From: an uncultured Atopobium sp.
GTDB lineage: Bacteria; Actinomycetota; Coriobacteriia; Coriobacteriales; Atopobiaceae
DNA length: 35,120 nucleotides
Direction: 5' to 3'
Assembly: GCA_937990665.1 (NCBI GenBank)
Contig: CALKRF010000069.1
Coordinates: forward strand, 1-35,120
Positions 1 through 7,251 of this stretch are shown here, in pieces. Position 1 is the first letter of the stretch, and the number at the start of each line of letters is the position of its first letter. Both the position numbers and the translations under genes were made by a program. The notes beneath the pieces were generated by a model. That model did no database searches, had not been told where the DNA came from, and saw nothing but the letters and a program-made list of their open reading frames with translations.

Positions 1-1124
1 TGGTCGACGCGCTGGAACTTATTCCAGTGGTAGGCTACGTCGGAAGCAAAATAGGTATACTCGCCATTTGTTTTGATGAGTACGCGGTCCTTATCGTCAC
101 CAAAATCAGTAGAACGGAAGAAAAGTGCGCCCTCGTCAGAACGATAGAGGTAGCCAAGCTTATCAAGAGCATCAAGCGCGCGATCGACAGCATCTTTGCC
201 CTGGTCATCCTTAACGTAGAGAGAGCGCTCAGAGAACCACACATCAAAGTCGGCGCGAGCGTTGTGGCAGGTGTTTTTGATGGACTCAAGCATCATCTTG
301 TAACCGCGCTCACGGAACTCAACCATGCGCTCATCTTCGGACTTGTCTGCCCAGACCTCTCCGTCATTTTTGAGGAAGAAAAGACCCAGGTCAACAATGT
401 AGTCTCCGGCGTATGCATTGCCGCCAAGAGAGTTAATAAACTCATCGGTAAATGGATGCTCCTCTGGATGTGCATCCTCTTCATCTGCAACGTAAGCATT
501 GCGATCTTCAGCCAACACCTGAGCAGCAGCATCAGCGTCAATGCCGCGCTCCTGCATGATGTCAATAAGCTGCAGGTAGCGCTTAGAGATGGAGTGGCCA
601 AAGACATCCATCTGTGAGCCGTGATCGTTTACGTAGTACTCGCGCTCAACCTCGTAGCCTGCGAATGCAAGAATGCGGCTCAGAGAGTCTCCCAGCGCTG
701 CCCAGCGACCGTGACCAATATGCAGAGGGCCAACAGGGTTTGCAGAAACGTACTCTACCTGAACCTTCTGGCCAGCACCAAAGGAAGAACGACCAAAATC
801 GGCGCCCTGCTCGCGAACGGTGTTAAAAATCTCATTGCCCGCAGCGGTTGACAGATAGAAGTTTACAAAGCCAGGACCGGCAACCTCAACGCGCTCAATC
901 TGCGCGTCCTCGGCAATATGAGCTACAAGAGCTGTCGCAATATCACGAGGAGCCTTGTGTGCTAGCTTTGCAGAACGCATTGCAACCGTAGAAGACCAGT
1001 CACCATTTGATGAGTCCTGTGGACGCTCAAGCCCCACATCATCAATCTGGAATTCAGGCAACTCACCCGCAGCCTGGGCATCTGCCAAGGCTTGACGTAC
1101 AAGTTCCTCGATCTTCTCGCGCAT
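1..1124 (-). CDS. argS: Arginyl-tRNA synthetase, N-terminal part (cut by window start)
   Basis: Class I aminoacyl-tRNA synthetase that charges tRNA-Arg in the cytoplasm. The minus-strand frame runs open from the ATG at 1124 to the left edge, giving 374 residues with no stop, so the C-terminal anticodon-binding part lies outside. The Arg-tRNA synthetase N-terminal domain (residues 1-100) is followed by VEYVSANPVGPLHIGHGRW around residues 123-141, which holds the HIGH nucleotide-binding signature and the SANP stretch typical of ArgRS. A good ribosome binding site (AAAGGAGAACC) sits directly before the ATG. It lies 80 bp downstream of pncB on the same strand and may be co-transcribed. The family call is firm; only completeness is unknown. 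Confidence 0.96.
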   Translation of the reverse strand, partial: MREKIEELVRQALADAQAAGELPEFQIDDVGLERPQDSSNGDWSSTVAMRSAKLAHKAPRDIATALVAHIAEDAQIERVEVAGPGFVNFYLSTAAGNEIFNTVREQGADFGRSSFGAGQKVQVEYVSANPVGPLHIGHGRWAALGDSLSRILAFAGYEVEREYYVNDHGSQMDVFGHSISKRYLQLIDIMQERGIDADAAAQVLAEDRNAYVADEEDAHPEEHPFTDEFINSLGGNAYAGDYIVDLGLFFLKNDGEVWADKSEDERMVEFRERGYKMMLESIKNTCHNARADFDVWFSERSLYVKDDQGKDAVDRALDALDKLGYLYRSDEGALFFRSTDFGDDKDRVLIKTNGEYTYFASDVAYHWNKFQRVD

Positions 1125-1165
1125 GGTTCTCCTTTAAATTCAGTACACGTATGCAGTGTAATTAC

Positions 1166-1193
1166 GTAGTTGGTTGTGTAGTTGGTTGTGTAG
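1166..1193. repeat. Two tandem 12-bp repeats in the pncB-argS gap
   Basis: GTAGTTGGTTGT is present twice head to tail (1166-1177 and 1178-1189), followed by a third partial GTAG. It sits in the 80-bp gap between pncB and argS, just after the pncB stop. No function can be assigned. Confidence 0.6.
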
Positions 1194-1204
1194 CTTCTAA
1201 AGGA

Positions 1205-2701
1205 CTACTCAGTTTCCTCGGAAGATTTTACCTGATGCTGAGCGGCAAGTTCATGACGCAAATTAGCCAGACCACGCTCAAGACCCACAGGATAAATCTG
1301 AGGATTCAAGAAACGTGTATACGCAGCATCCAGGCGCATAAGCGCAGCGTGGCAGCGATCGCGAGCAACCTCAATAGACTCGCTCTCCCCTACACGCTTA
1401 CCCCCTTCTACCAGCCTTACCATCAGCTCGCGAGAAGTTCCTTCAAGCTTGTGGGTTGAGTATGGGTCAATGATGTCGACAACAGTTGCCTTAGACTCTG
1501 GACTCTTGGTTACCAGGTAATCTGGGTCGAAAATCATGTCGCCTGCAGGACAGCCGTTTGCATCGTAGAAACGGCGAATGTGCTGAATGCCTGGGACGGT
1601 ACGCTTGTAAGCCATCTCGGACAGCTTGATAACAGGAGTCCAAGGCTCAGTGGAAGACTGACGACGAGCGGTTAGCTTGTAGACGCCACCAAGCGAAGGC
1701 TGAGGATCGCAGGTAGCAAGCTTGGTGCCAACACCAAAGGCGTCAATAGGTGCGCCCTGAGCAAAGAGCGACTGGATGGTGTACTCGTCAAGATCATTTG
1801 AAACAGAAATCTTGATGTAAGGAAGGCCAGCTTCGTCGAAAGCCTTGCGAGCTTCCTTGGAAAGGCGTGCAAGGTCTCCGGAGTCAATACGAACAGCACT
1901 TAAGCGCTCGCCACGCTCTTCCATCTCTTTTGCCACAATAATAGCGTTCTTGATACCTTCGTGAACATCATAGGTATCAAGCAGAAGTGAGCAGTTAGTT
2001 GGGCTAGATTTTGCAAACGCCCTAAAGGCATCAAGCTCAGTGTCAAAGGACATTACCCAAGAATGTGCATGGGTGCCAAACACAGGAATGCCGTAGATTT
2101 TGCCAGCAAGGACATTTGAAGTACTTGAAGCACCTGCAATATAGGAAGCACGAGCAACTGCCAAGCCACCATCTGGGCCCTGCGCACGACGCAGGCCAAA
2201 GTCAGAAACAGGATTGCCCTGAGCAGCCTTGATAACACGAGCACACTTAGTTGCAGCCAACGTCTGGAAGTTGACCAGGTTAAGCAGGGCGGTCTCAATA
2301 AGTTGACAATCAACAATGGAGCCCTCAACGCGGACCATAGGCTCACGAGGGAAAACAAGCTCTCCCTCTGGGATTGCATCAATGGTTATATTGAGCTTGT
2401 GGTTACGCAAAAACTCAAGGAATGCTGGCTTAAAGAGACGACCGCCACCAGGAGAGTTAATGCTTGCCAGGTAGTCAATATCGTCGTCTTCAAAGATAAA
2501 GTTCTCAACTAAGTCAGCAATTTGACCAGTACCACAAGAAATTGCAAATCCACCATTAAAGGGGTTCTCGCGGAAGAATGCGGTAAAGCATGCCTCTGCA
2601 TCAACAAGACCGGCTTCCCAATAACCTTGAGCCATCGTGAGCTCATACAAGTCTGTATTAAGGCTAACGTCTGAGGGTTTGGTACGATCAGTGAGTGACA
2701 T
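1205..2701 (-). CDS. pncB: Nicotinate phosphoribosyltransferase
   Basis: Makes nicotinate mononucleotide from nicotinate and PRPP in the NAD salvage (Preiss-Handler) pathway; cytoplasmic. The 498-residue product has the usual length of the bacterial long form. Visible family marks are NTDLYELTMAQGYW near the N-terminus, FGLRRAQGPDGG and the GTHAHS loop in the middle, VRIDSGDL and GVGTKLATC in the phosphate-binding barrel. The start is an ATG preceded only by a weak AAGAG. It follows the coiled-coil gene by 60 bp and precedes argS by 80 bp, so the minus-strand cluster could be one transcript. No truncation is seen. Confidence 0.95.
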   Translation of the reverse strand: MSLTDRTKPSDVSLNTDLYELTMAQGYWEAGLVDAEACFTAFFRENPFNGGFAISCGTGQIADLVENFIFEDDDIDYLASINSPGGGRLFKPAFLEFLRNHKLNITIDAIPEGELVFPREPMVRVEGSIVDCQLIETALLNLVNFQTLAATKCARVIKAAQGNPVSDFGLRRAQGPDGGLAVARASYIAGASSTSNVLAGKIYGIPVFGTHAHSWVMSFDTELDAFRAFAKSSPTNCSLLLDTYDVHEGIKNAIIVAKEMEERGERLSAVRIDSGDLARLSKEARKAFDEAGLPYIKISVSNDLDEYTIQSLFAQGAPIDAFGVGTKLATCDPQPSLGGVYKLTARRQSSTEPWTPVIKLSEMAYKRTVPGIQHIRRFYDANGCPAGDMIFDPDYLVTKSPESKATVVDIIDPYSTHKLEGTSRELMVRLVEGGKRVGESESIEVARDRCHAALMRLDAAYTRFLNPQIYPVGLERGLANLRHELAAQHQVKSSEETE

Positions 2702-2761
2702 AGTTGCTCTTTTCGATTGGTCAAAAACTGACGGTGAGACGATATATCTAGAGTAGCAGTC

Positions 2762-3214
2762 CTACAAAATAAATTGGGTTACAACAAAGATAACTGCGAG
2801 AATTACCACAGTTCCAATAACAATTTTTTGCCCCAGAGGCATTTTGATGTCTTCGTCGTCTTCATCTGGTTCCATAAGGGCGCGACCCTTTGCGCGCTGC
2901 TCTTGAATGCGGCGCATCTGCTCGGCTTCCTGCTGAGCCGCTTGACGTGCGGCACGCTGCTGAGCTGCAACAAGCTGAGCATCTTCAGCGGCGGCTGCCT
3001 CTGCTTGCTCTTGAGCTTCTGCTTGGGCAGCATGGGTCTTCTCGGCACGAAGCGCTTCCAGCTCTCTGCGCTCTTTCTCCGCGCGAAGAGCCTCGAGCTC
3101 CCTGCGCTCTTTCTCTGCGCGAAGCGCTTCCAGCTCGGCGCGCTCTGCATCCGTGAGTGCAGCTGCCTGTGGCGTTGGGGTGGTTTGGAGCTCTTCGGGT
3201 TTCTCGACAGACAT
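2762..3214 (-). CDS. Coiled-coil protein with C-terminal membrane anchor, unknown function
   Basis: I do not recognise a family. The 150-residue product has three parts. First comes a short polar head. Next is a long charged helix that begins with three near-perfect 12-residue repeats, ELEALRAEKERR (residues 27-59, DNA 3038-3136), and continues as an Ala/Gln/Glu-rich coiled coil to about residue 115. After an acidic patch (EPDEDDEDIK), a single hydrophobic segment (about 129-149) ends the protein. That layout is a tail-anchored protein with the coil in the cytoplasm. The ATG lies 2 bp after the stop of the radical SAM gene, so the pair is almost certainly co-transcribed and perhaps translationally coupled. 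The repeat probably grew by slippage of a 36-bp unit. Confidence 0.75.
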   Translation of the reverse strand: MSVEKPEELQTTPTPQAAALTDAERAELEALRAEKERRELEALRAEKERRELEALRAEKTHAAQAEAQEQAEAAAAEDAQLVAAQQRAARQAAQQEAEQMRRIQEQRAKGRALMEPDEDDEDIKMPLGQKIVIGTVVILAVIFVVTQFIL

Positions 3215-3216
3215 GG

Positions 3217-4269
3217 TTACTCCTCGGTTTGCGTATCGGGGATGCTGGTGGTGGTGCGGGCTGAAGCGTCGGTAGCACGGGCATCAGCGGTGTTGCTACG
3301 AGCCGAGCGGAGCTTGAGCGCAGGGCCCTCAACGCCTGTTGCGTCAAAAGCTGGCACAAAACTCTCGGAGACGGTTCCACCCTCCTGCCACCACAGGTTC
3401 TCAAAGCCCAGGTCATCCGCATGACAGAGCACCAACTCGTACTCCTCGTCAGAAAGCGTTCCAGAAAGAGGTCCGCCAGCTGCACGCATGCGCTCATTAG
3501 GCGTGTACTGATTCATGATTGATACGTCTACATCATTATGACAAAGATTCCAGATGCGGTTGAGCACCTCGCAGGAATCGTCCGCGTGCGTGGGCATGAC
3601 CAGGTGGCGCACAATGATGCCCTGCAACATGCGACCGTCATCTGCAAGCTTGCGCCCGCCACGACTCATCACCGAGTCATGCATGACTTCAAGCGCGGCC
3701 ATAGACATCTCGGGATAATCCGCTGCGTACGAGAGCTCCTTTGCCAGCGCAGGGTCTGCGTACTTGACGTCTGTCAGCCAAATATCAATGACGCTCGAAA
3801 CTTTCTGTACGACCTCTGGCAGCTCATATCCCGAGGTATTGCACACTATTGGAAGCGTCAATCCCGCCTCTTTTGCCAGTGTCACTGCTTCAATTATGTG
3901 TGGCGAGAAGTGCAAAGGAGTTACAAGGTTGATGTTGAGCGCACCCTGAGCTTCAAGCTCAAGCATCATCTGGGCAAGACGCTCGGTTGTGACTGGCTTA
4001 CCAAAACCTTCTTGCGAGATTTGATGGTTCTGACAGAACACGCATCTGAGCGGGCAACCTGTGAAAAATATGGCGCCTGATCCGGCCTCGCCCGAAATGG
4101 GAGGCTCCTCCCAGAAGTGCAGTGCTGAACGAGCTACACGAATGGTACTTGAAGCTCCACAAAGACCTGCTTTACCAGCGTTTCTTTGAGCATGGCAACG
4201 CCTTGGGCAGAGTTCACAAACGTCGTAGGCAGAAAACGTAAGGGTATTAGGTGATGGTGCACTACCCAA
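3217..4269 (-). CDS. Radical SAM protein, PflX-like (COG1313 type)
   Basis: Radical SAM enzyme of 350 residues. The core motif CPLRCVFCQN (C-x3-C-x2-C) should bind the SAM-coordinating 4Fe-4S cluster, and FFTGCPLRCVFCQNHQIS is the PflX-type version. The N-terminal CELCPRRCHAQR...GLCG holds four more cysteines seen in this subfamily, perhaps for a second cluster. PflX resembles pyruvate formate-lyase activases, but its substrate is not established. The last 30 residues are Ala/Thr/Arg-rich and look disordered. I place the start at a TTG at 4269 because GGGAGG lies 10 bases before it and no ATG fits. The gap between them is the GGCGAGAAACCC motif. It lies downstream of tRNA-Ala and its terminator. 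Confidence 0.85.
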   Translation of the reverse strand: MGSAPSPNTLTFSAYDVCELCPRRCHAQRNAGKAGLCGASSTIRVARSALHFWEEPPISGEAGSGAIFFTGCPLRCVFCQNHQISQEGFGKPVTTERLAQMMLELEAQGALNINLVTPLHFSPHIIEAVTLAKEAGLTLPIVCNTSGYELPEVVQKVSSVIDIWLTDVKYADPALAKELSYAADYPEMSMAALEVMHDSVMSRGGRKLADDGRMLQGIIVRHLVMPTHADDSCEVLNRIWNLCHNDVDVSIMNQYTPNERMRAAGGPLSGTLSDEEYELVLCHADDLGFENLWWQEGGTVSESFVPAFDATGVEGPALKLRSARSNTADARATDASARTTTSIPDTQTEE

Positions 4270-4290
4270 GGGTTTCTCGCCTCCCGTCGT

Positions 4291-4306
4291 ATCTGCCCAG
4301 GCAGAT
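4291..4306. promoter_or_regulatory. 16-bp inverted repeat upstream of the radical SAM gene
   Basis: ATCTGCC and GGCAGAT are perfect inverted arms separated by two bases, 22 bp upstream of the radical SAM start and next to the tRNA-Ala terminator. It could be an operator or a small RNA hairpin; there is no further support. Confidence 0.35.
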
Positions 4307-4311
4307 GGTGG

Positions 4312-4341
4312 TATAAAAAACGCGCAGGATCTCTGCGCGCG
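4312..4341 (-). terminator. Rho-independent terminator after tRNA-Ala
   Basis: On the minus strand a GC-rich stem CGCGCAG/CTGCGCG (4333-4339 with 4321-4327, five-base loop) is followed directly by a T run (TTTTTTAT, 4320-4312). It lies 10 bp after the encoded CCA end of tRNA-Ala. Confidence 0.85.
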
Positions 4342-4350
4342 TCAAAGTCA

Positions 4351-4426
4351 TGGTGGAGATAAAGGGATTCGAACCCTCGGCCTCTGCCTTGCGAAGGCAG
4401 CGCTCTCCCAACTGAGCTATATCCCC
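4351..4426 (-). tRNA. tRNA-Ala (anticodon CGC)
   Basis: Complete 76-base cloverleaf including an encoded CCA. The acceptor stem GGGGATA/TATCTCC contains the G3-U70 pair that marks alanine tRNAs. The anticodon stem CTGCC/GGCAG encloses TTCGCAA, so the anticodon is CGC, reading GCG. The T arm has GGTTCGAATCC. A minus-strand promoter lies just upstream and a terminator follows. Confidence 0.97.
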
Positions 4427-4438
4427 GTTGCGGTACTT

Positions 4439-4467
4439 ATTGTGGCAATCAGGGGCAGGTATGTCAA
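4439..4467 (-). promoter_or_regulatory. Promoter for tRNA-Ala
   Basis: On the minus strand TTGACA (4467-4462), a 17-bp spacer and CACAAT (4444-4439) place a start site a few bases before the tRNA 5' end at 4426. The -35 box is consensus and the -10 box is moderate. Confidence 0.65.
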
Positions 4468-4520
4468 TGATTATGCGAGCGGAATGAGCGGCTGTAGGCT
4501 TGTGAGGAGACTCGTGGCGT

Positions 4521-4742
4521 TTCCGCGGACCATCGCGACTCTTCCGCGAGCCATCGAGGCTTTAACACAGGCTACCGAGGTAGAAAAATATCCTTCCCCG
4601 CAGTCATCTATGAACCCACCTTCATAAGGTGGGTGCCGCGCTCGAGCGTTCCAGCTTCCTTAACAACGAAGGATGCCTGTACTGAACACGAGATTAGGCT
4701 CCCTGAAAAAACTTGTCGGTTCACCCAGTTTAGACCGCGGGA
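4521..4742 (+). ncRNA. Candidate structured RNA, possibly 6S-like (strand tentative)
   Basis: This gene-free stretch holds ordered complementarity. TTCCGCGG (4521-4528) can pair with CCGCGGGA (4735-4742) and close a domain of about 220 bases. Inside are a small CTAC/GTAG hairpin (4572-4583), a perfect 9-bp hairpin ACCCACCTT-CAT-AAGGTGGGT (4614-4634), the palindrome CGCTCGAGCG (4639-4648), and a TCCTT/AAGGA hairpin near 4655-4673. A long rod with a hairpin in one strand, lying between a tRNA and a promoter, resembles 6S RNA. I rely on recall of the family here, not on a model score. No clear promoter was found, and transcription from the minus strand is not excluded. Confidence 0.35.
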
Positions 4743-4787
4743 GAAGGACAATTTTTACTATAAAGAAATTATAAAAAGATTAAAGTC

Positions 4788-4816
4788 TTGACTTGTTTTT
4801 TAATGAGAAGCACAAT
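4788..4816 (+). promoter_or_regulatory. Promoter for the wecA-like gene
   Basis: TTGACT (4788-4793), a 17-bp spacer and CACAAT (4811-4816) lie about 50 bp before the TTG start of the glycosyltransferase gene, in an AT-rich stretch. The -10 box is identical to the one proposed for tRNA-Ala. Confidence 0.6.
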
Positions 4817-4868
4817 TAAATGGTGTGGATTTTAGCAGTTAAATACTGTTTTTTGGAGGGTATGTAGC

Positions 4869-6092
4869 TTGAACCTCTGGGTAACCATGTTTTGTGTTTT
4901 CCTCTCGGCTGGTCTTGGTTCAGCTCTGATTACCCCTGCCGTTCGTCAACTGGCTTGGAAGCTTGGAGTTGTCGATAAACCCTCTGCACGTCGAGTCAAT
5001 AAAAAACCTATTCCCCGTATGGGTGGCGTTGCAATTTTCTTTGGGTTAGCCGTTGCTATGCTGGTGCGTTATGGCGTTGAAGCAATCCTTGGACATGCCG
5101 AGATTACGCTTTCTTCTCGCTATTACCTGAACGTCAACTTCTGGATTGTTGGCGCCGCATTTGCGGTAATTTTCTTGACCGGCTTGCTTGACGATATTTT
5201 TTCTCTCAAGCCTATTCAGAAACTCGCTGGTCAGGTAATTGCAGCAAGCATCGCGGCTGCGGGCGGCCTGATTATCGGTAACGTTGTTGATCCGTTTTCC
5301 GCGTACGGCTTTGTGGATCTTGGATGGCTTGCCTACCCAGCAACTGTCATTTACCTGGTTGCTTACGCCAACATCATTAACCTGATCGACGGTCTTGATG
5401 GACTTTCTGCAGGTATTTCTTGCATCGCATCAACCACGATGTTTGTGCTTTCTATCTGGGCAGGTCGCTTCGATGCAGCGCTTTTAAGTGCAGCCATCGC
5501 GGGCACTACGCTGGGATTCTTAGTTCACAACTCCTATCCTGCAACAATCTTTATGGGCGATTCCGGTTCGCTGACCTTGGGTTTTGCCTTGGGAACAATT
5601 TCGCTTTTGTCCGTCACTCGTTGGGCGGGACTCACAACCATCATTGTTCCTCTCGTCGTTGCAGGTATTCCAATCATCGATACCTTCTCCGCGATTGTTC
5701 GCCGTACCCGCGCGCACGTCAGTTTTGCTACTGCCGACCGCGGACACATCCATCACCGCTTAATGGCTCACGGTTATAACCAGCGCCAAGCAGTTCTTTT
5801 GATGTACGGTTGGACTGCCCTTCTGTGCGTTGGTTCGCTCATTATGACGCAGGTTAATACGATGCCTCGTATTGCAATTTTTGTCATGCTACTTACTATG
5901 TCTGCTTTCTTTGCAAAGTACCTGCATCTTTTTGAGCCTGTTCTGCTTCACCATACTGATCCAAAGACTGGAGAGGATGAGCTCATCACCCCTAAAGATC
6001 CAGACTTCGACGAAGAGATTAAGCAGCTCCACGAAGAAGAGCACGAGCATCTCGAAGAGCTTATCCACAGAGATCACAACAAAAACGAATAA
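4869..6092 (+). CDS. Polyprenyl-phosphate sugar-1-phosphate transferase (WecA/TagO/MraY family)
   Basis: Integral membrane enzyme that transfers a sugar-1-phosphate (typically GlcNAc-1-P from UDP-GlcNAc) to undecaprenyl phosphate, the first step of a cell-wall glycopolymer. The 407-residue protein has about ten membrane segments. Catalytic marks are in order: LLDDIFSL with the DD pair (108-109), NIINLIDGLDGLSAG (from 168), FMGDSGSL (from 228) and the HIHHRL loop (from 293), which fits the WecA/TagO branch better than MraY. The C-terminal 50 residues form a charged Glu/His-rich cytoplasmic tail. The TTG start is chosen because TTTGGAGGG lies 8 bases before it. The gene stands alone between a promoter and a convergent repeat-rich gap. 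The exact polymer is unknown. Confidence 0.9.
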   Translation: MNLWVTMFCVFLSAGLGSALITPAVRQLAWKLGVVDKPSARRVNKKPIPRMGGVAIFFGLAVAMLVRYGVEAILGHAEITLSSRYYLNVNFWIVGAAFAVIFLTGLLDDIFSLKPIQKLAGQVIAASIAAAGGLIIGNVVDPFSAYGFVDLGWLAYPATVIYLVAYANIINLIDGLDGLSAGISCIASTTMFVLSIWAGRFDAALLSAAIAGTTLGFLVHNSYPATIFMGDSGSLTLGFALGTISLLSVTRWAGLTTIIVPLVVAGIPIIDTFSAIVRRTRAHVSFATADRGHIHHRLMAHGYNQRQAVLLMYGWTALLCVGSLIMTQVNTMPRIAIFVMLLTMSAFFAKYLHLFEPVLLHHTDPKTGEDELITPKDPDFDEEIKQLHEEEHEHLEELIHRDHNKNE

Positions 6093-6215
6093 GCTGGGAA
6101 GCTCGCGGTTCCGTTCACAGCTGCGGTTGCGACTGCACGGGTTTCTCGTCAGATGCGCCAATGACACGCTCTTCTCACTAAGGACGACTTTCCAACATTG
6201 CGCGCCTTAAAAGTG

Positions 6216-6329
6216 CAAAGAATCTGTATTTGAGGTACAGATTCTTTGATGAAATCAGGCAAATCCACAGTTTCTTTTACATTTTTAGGCAAAATTTACA
6301 GATTCTTTGCAGAAATTAGGCGCATGAAA
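6216..6329. repeat. Three-unit repeat element A with inverted leader
   Basis: CAAAGAATCTGTA (6216-6228) is the exact inverse of TACAGATTCTTTG (6236-6248), which begins the first of three imperfect direct repeats of 30-31 bp starting near 6237, 6267 and 6298. Each unit has a head (ACAGATTCTTTG, diverged in the middle unit) and a tail ending in AGGC. Units 1 and 3 carry GAAAT before the AGGC, while the middle unit carries TTTTT. The element lies in the convergent gap after the wecA-like gene. The inverted arm can pair with the head of unit 1 or, over a longer loop, unit 3. Confidence 0.8.
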
Positions 6330-6341
6330 GATAGGCGCTTC

Positions 6342-6359
6342 GGCTCAAAATTTTGAGCC
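6342..6359. repeat. Perfect 18-bp palindrome between the repeat elements
   Basis: GGCTCAAAATTTTGAGCC is a perfect palindrome with an AT-rich centre, between elements A and B. It could be a protein site or part of the repeat family; it lacks a loop suited to a terminator. Confidence 0.6.
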
Positions 6360-6372
6360 TGAAAACTGCATT

Positions 6373-6483
6373 ATGTCTGAGTAAATTTACTCAGACATGG
6401 CGAGAAAAACCGGCAAAACCACTCATACTTCGTGTACTTTTCCGGCAAATTGCTCAGACATGGCGAGAAAATCAGGCGCGCCG
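6373..6483. repeat. Three-unit repeat element B with inverted leader
   Basis: ATGTCTGAGTAAA (6373-6385) and TTTACTCAGACAT (6386-6398) form a perfect 26-bp palindrome. The right arm runs into the first of three direct repeats of 31-32 bp starting at 6390, 6422 and 6453. The head CTCAGACATGGCGAGAAAA is identical in units 1 and 3 (6390-6408, 6453-6471) and diverged in unit 2. Tails end in CGGCAAAACC, CGGCAAATTG and AGGCGCGCC. Element A has the matching tail in each unit, but an unrelated head. A and B are therefore two members of one element family. Confidence 0.8.
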
Positions 6484-6523
6484 TGACCTCGACCGGTCGT
6501 ACCCCCCCACCGGGTTTCTCGCC

Positions 6524-6557
6524 AAAAGAAAACCCCGCACATCCGTGATGTGCGGGG
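6524..6557 (-). terminator. Terminator of the infC-rpmI-rplT operon
   Basis: CCCCGCACATC and GATGTGCGGGG form a perfect 11-bp stem with a three-base loop (6533-6557). On the minus strand it is followed by TTTTCTTTT. It lies about 90 bp after the rplT stop. A copy of GGCGAGAAACCC (6512-6523) sits immediately beyond the T run. Confidence 0.85.
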
Positions 6558-6648
6558 TATAGCTATCTAGCTGCGAAGAGATTGCTCAAAGCGTGCGAGG
6601 TCACTTAGCCGAAGCTAATCAGCGTGTACCGAACCCGCTTAGCTGAAG

Positions 6649-7008
6649 TTACTCAGCGAGAGCCTTTTTAGCGATCTCTGCAAGATCTGCGAAGCCCTGC
6701 TCGTCAGAGTAAGCAATCTCTGCGAGAACCTTGCGGTCAAGCTCAACACCAGCGAGCTTGAGGCCGTGCATGAACTTGCTGTAAGAAAGGTCGTTGATGC
6801 GTGCTGCAGCGTTGATACGCTGAATCCACAGTGCGCGGAAATCACGCTTCTTGTTACGACGGTCACGGTAAGCATACTGACCAGAATGCTGTGCCTGCTC
6901 CTTCATACCACGGAAGGTACGAGAGGAAGTTCCGTAATAACCCTTTGTGCGCTCGACGAGCGTCTGACGCTTCTTGCGACCAGCAACTGCGCGCTTAACT
7001 CTTGCCAT
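6649..7008 (-). CDS. rplT: 50S ribosomal protein L20
   Basis: Binds 23S rRNA domain I and is needed early in large-subunit assembly; in several bacteria it also represses its own operon by binding the mRNA leader. The 119-residue product has the expected length, the basic N-terminal arm MARVKRAVAGRKKRQ, and family segments such as GYYGTSSRTFRGMKEQ and RDRRNKKRDFRALWIQRINAA. AAGGAG is 9 bases before the ATG. It is the third gene of infC-rpmI-rplT, with a 41-bp gap after rpmI and a strong terminator downstream. Confidence 0.98.
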   Translation of the reverse strand: MARVKRAVAGRKKRQTLVERTKGYYGTSSRTFRGMKEQAQHSGQYAYRDRRNKKRDFRALWIQRINAAARINDLSYSKFMHGLKLAGVELDRKVLAEIAYSDEQGFADLAEIAKKALAE

Positions 7009-7049
7009 ATCTAATCACTCCTTGTTATTTGATCTGGTGGGTGGCGCGC

Positions 7050-7250
7050 TTAGTTCTTAGCGCCCATACGCTGAGAAACTACTGCTGCATCGCCAGCGGA
7101 AAGAACAGCTTCTTTACGGAAGCCACGGATACGCTTCTGGGACTTCTTGGTAAGAATGTGGCTCTTAAAAGCCTTAGCACGCATAATCTTGCCAGTACCG
7201 GTGCGGCGGAAACGCTTTGCCGAACCCTTGTGCGTCTTCATCTTAGGCAT
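7050..7250 (-). CDS. rpmI: 50S ribosomal protein L35
   Basis: Small basic large-subunit protein of 66 residues, starting MPKMKTHKGSAKRFRRTG and ending near SQRMGAKN, matching family length and signature. The start is the ATG at 7250 because GAGGAG lies 7 bases before it, inside the last codons of infC; a longer frame upstream overlaps infC and is not real. The stop of infC and this ATG are one base apart, so translation of the two is probably coupled. Confidence 0.97.
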   Translation of the reverse strand: MPKMKTHKGSAKRFRRTGTGKIMRAKAFKSHILTKKSQKRIRGFRKEAVLSAGDAAVVSQRMGAKN

Positions 7251-7251
7251 A

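Noticed and set aside
2774..3424. 216-codon plus-strand frame opposite the coiled-coil gene
   Set aside because: Cys/Leu-rich low-complexity shadow of the Glu/Ala/Arg repeats on the other strand.
4626..4640. AAGGTGGGTGCCGCG resembling the T-box core AGGGTGGNACCGCG
   Set aside because: It needs an insertion, no specifier stem or terminator follows, and the downstream gene is not an amino-acid gene.
6237..6329. Three repeats of about 30 bp that might be a small CRISPR array
   Set aside because: Repeats abut with no unique spacers, units are diverged, and no cas genes are present.
6353..6562. 69-codon plus-strand frame over element B with a repeated QTWRE motif
   Set aside because: The peptide repeat only reflects the DNA repeat, and the frame runs through the rplT terminator; no start signal.
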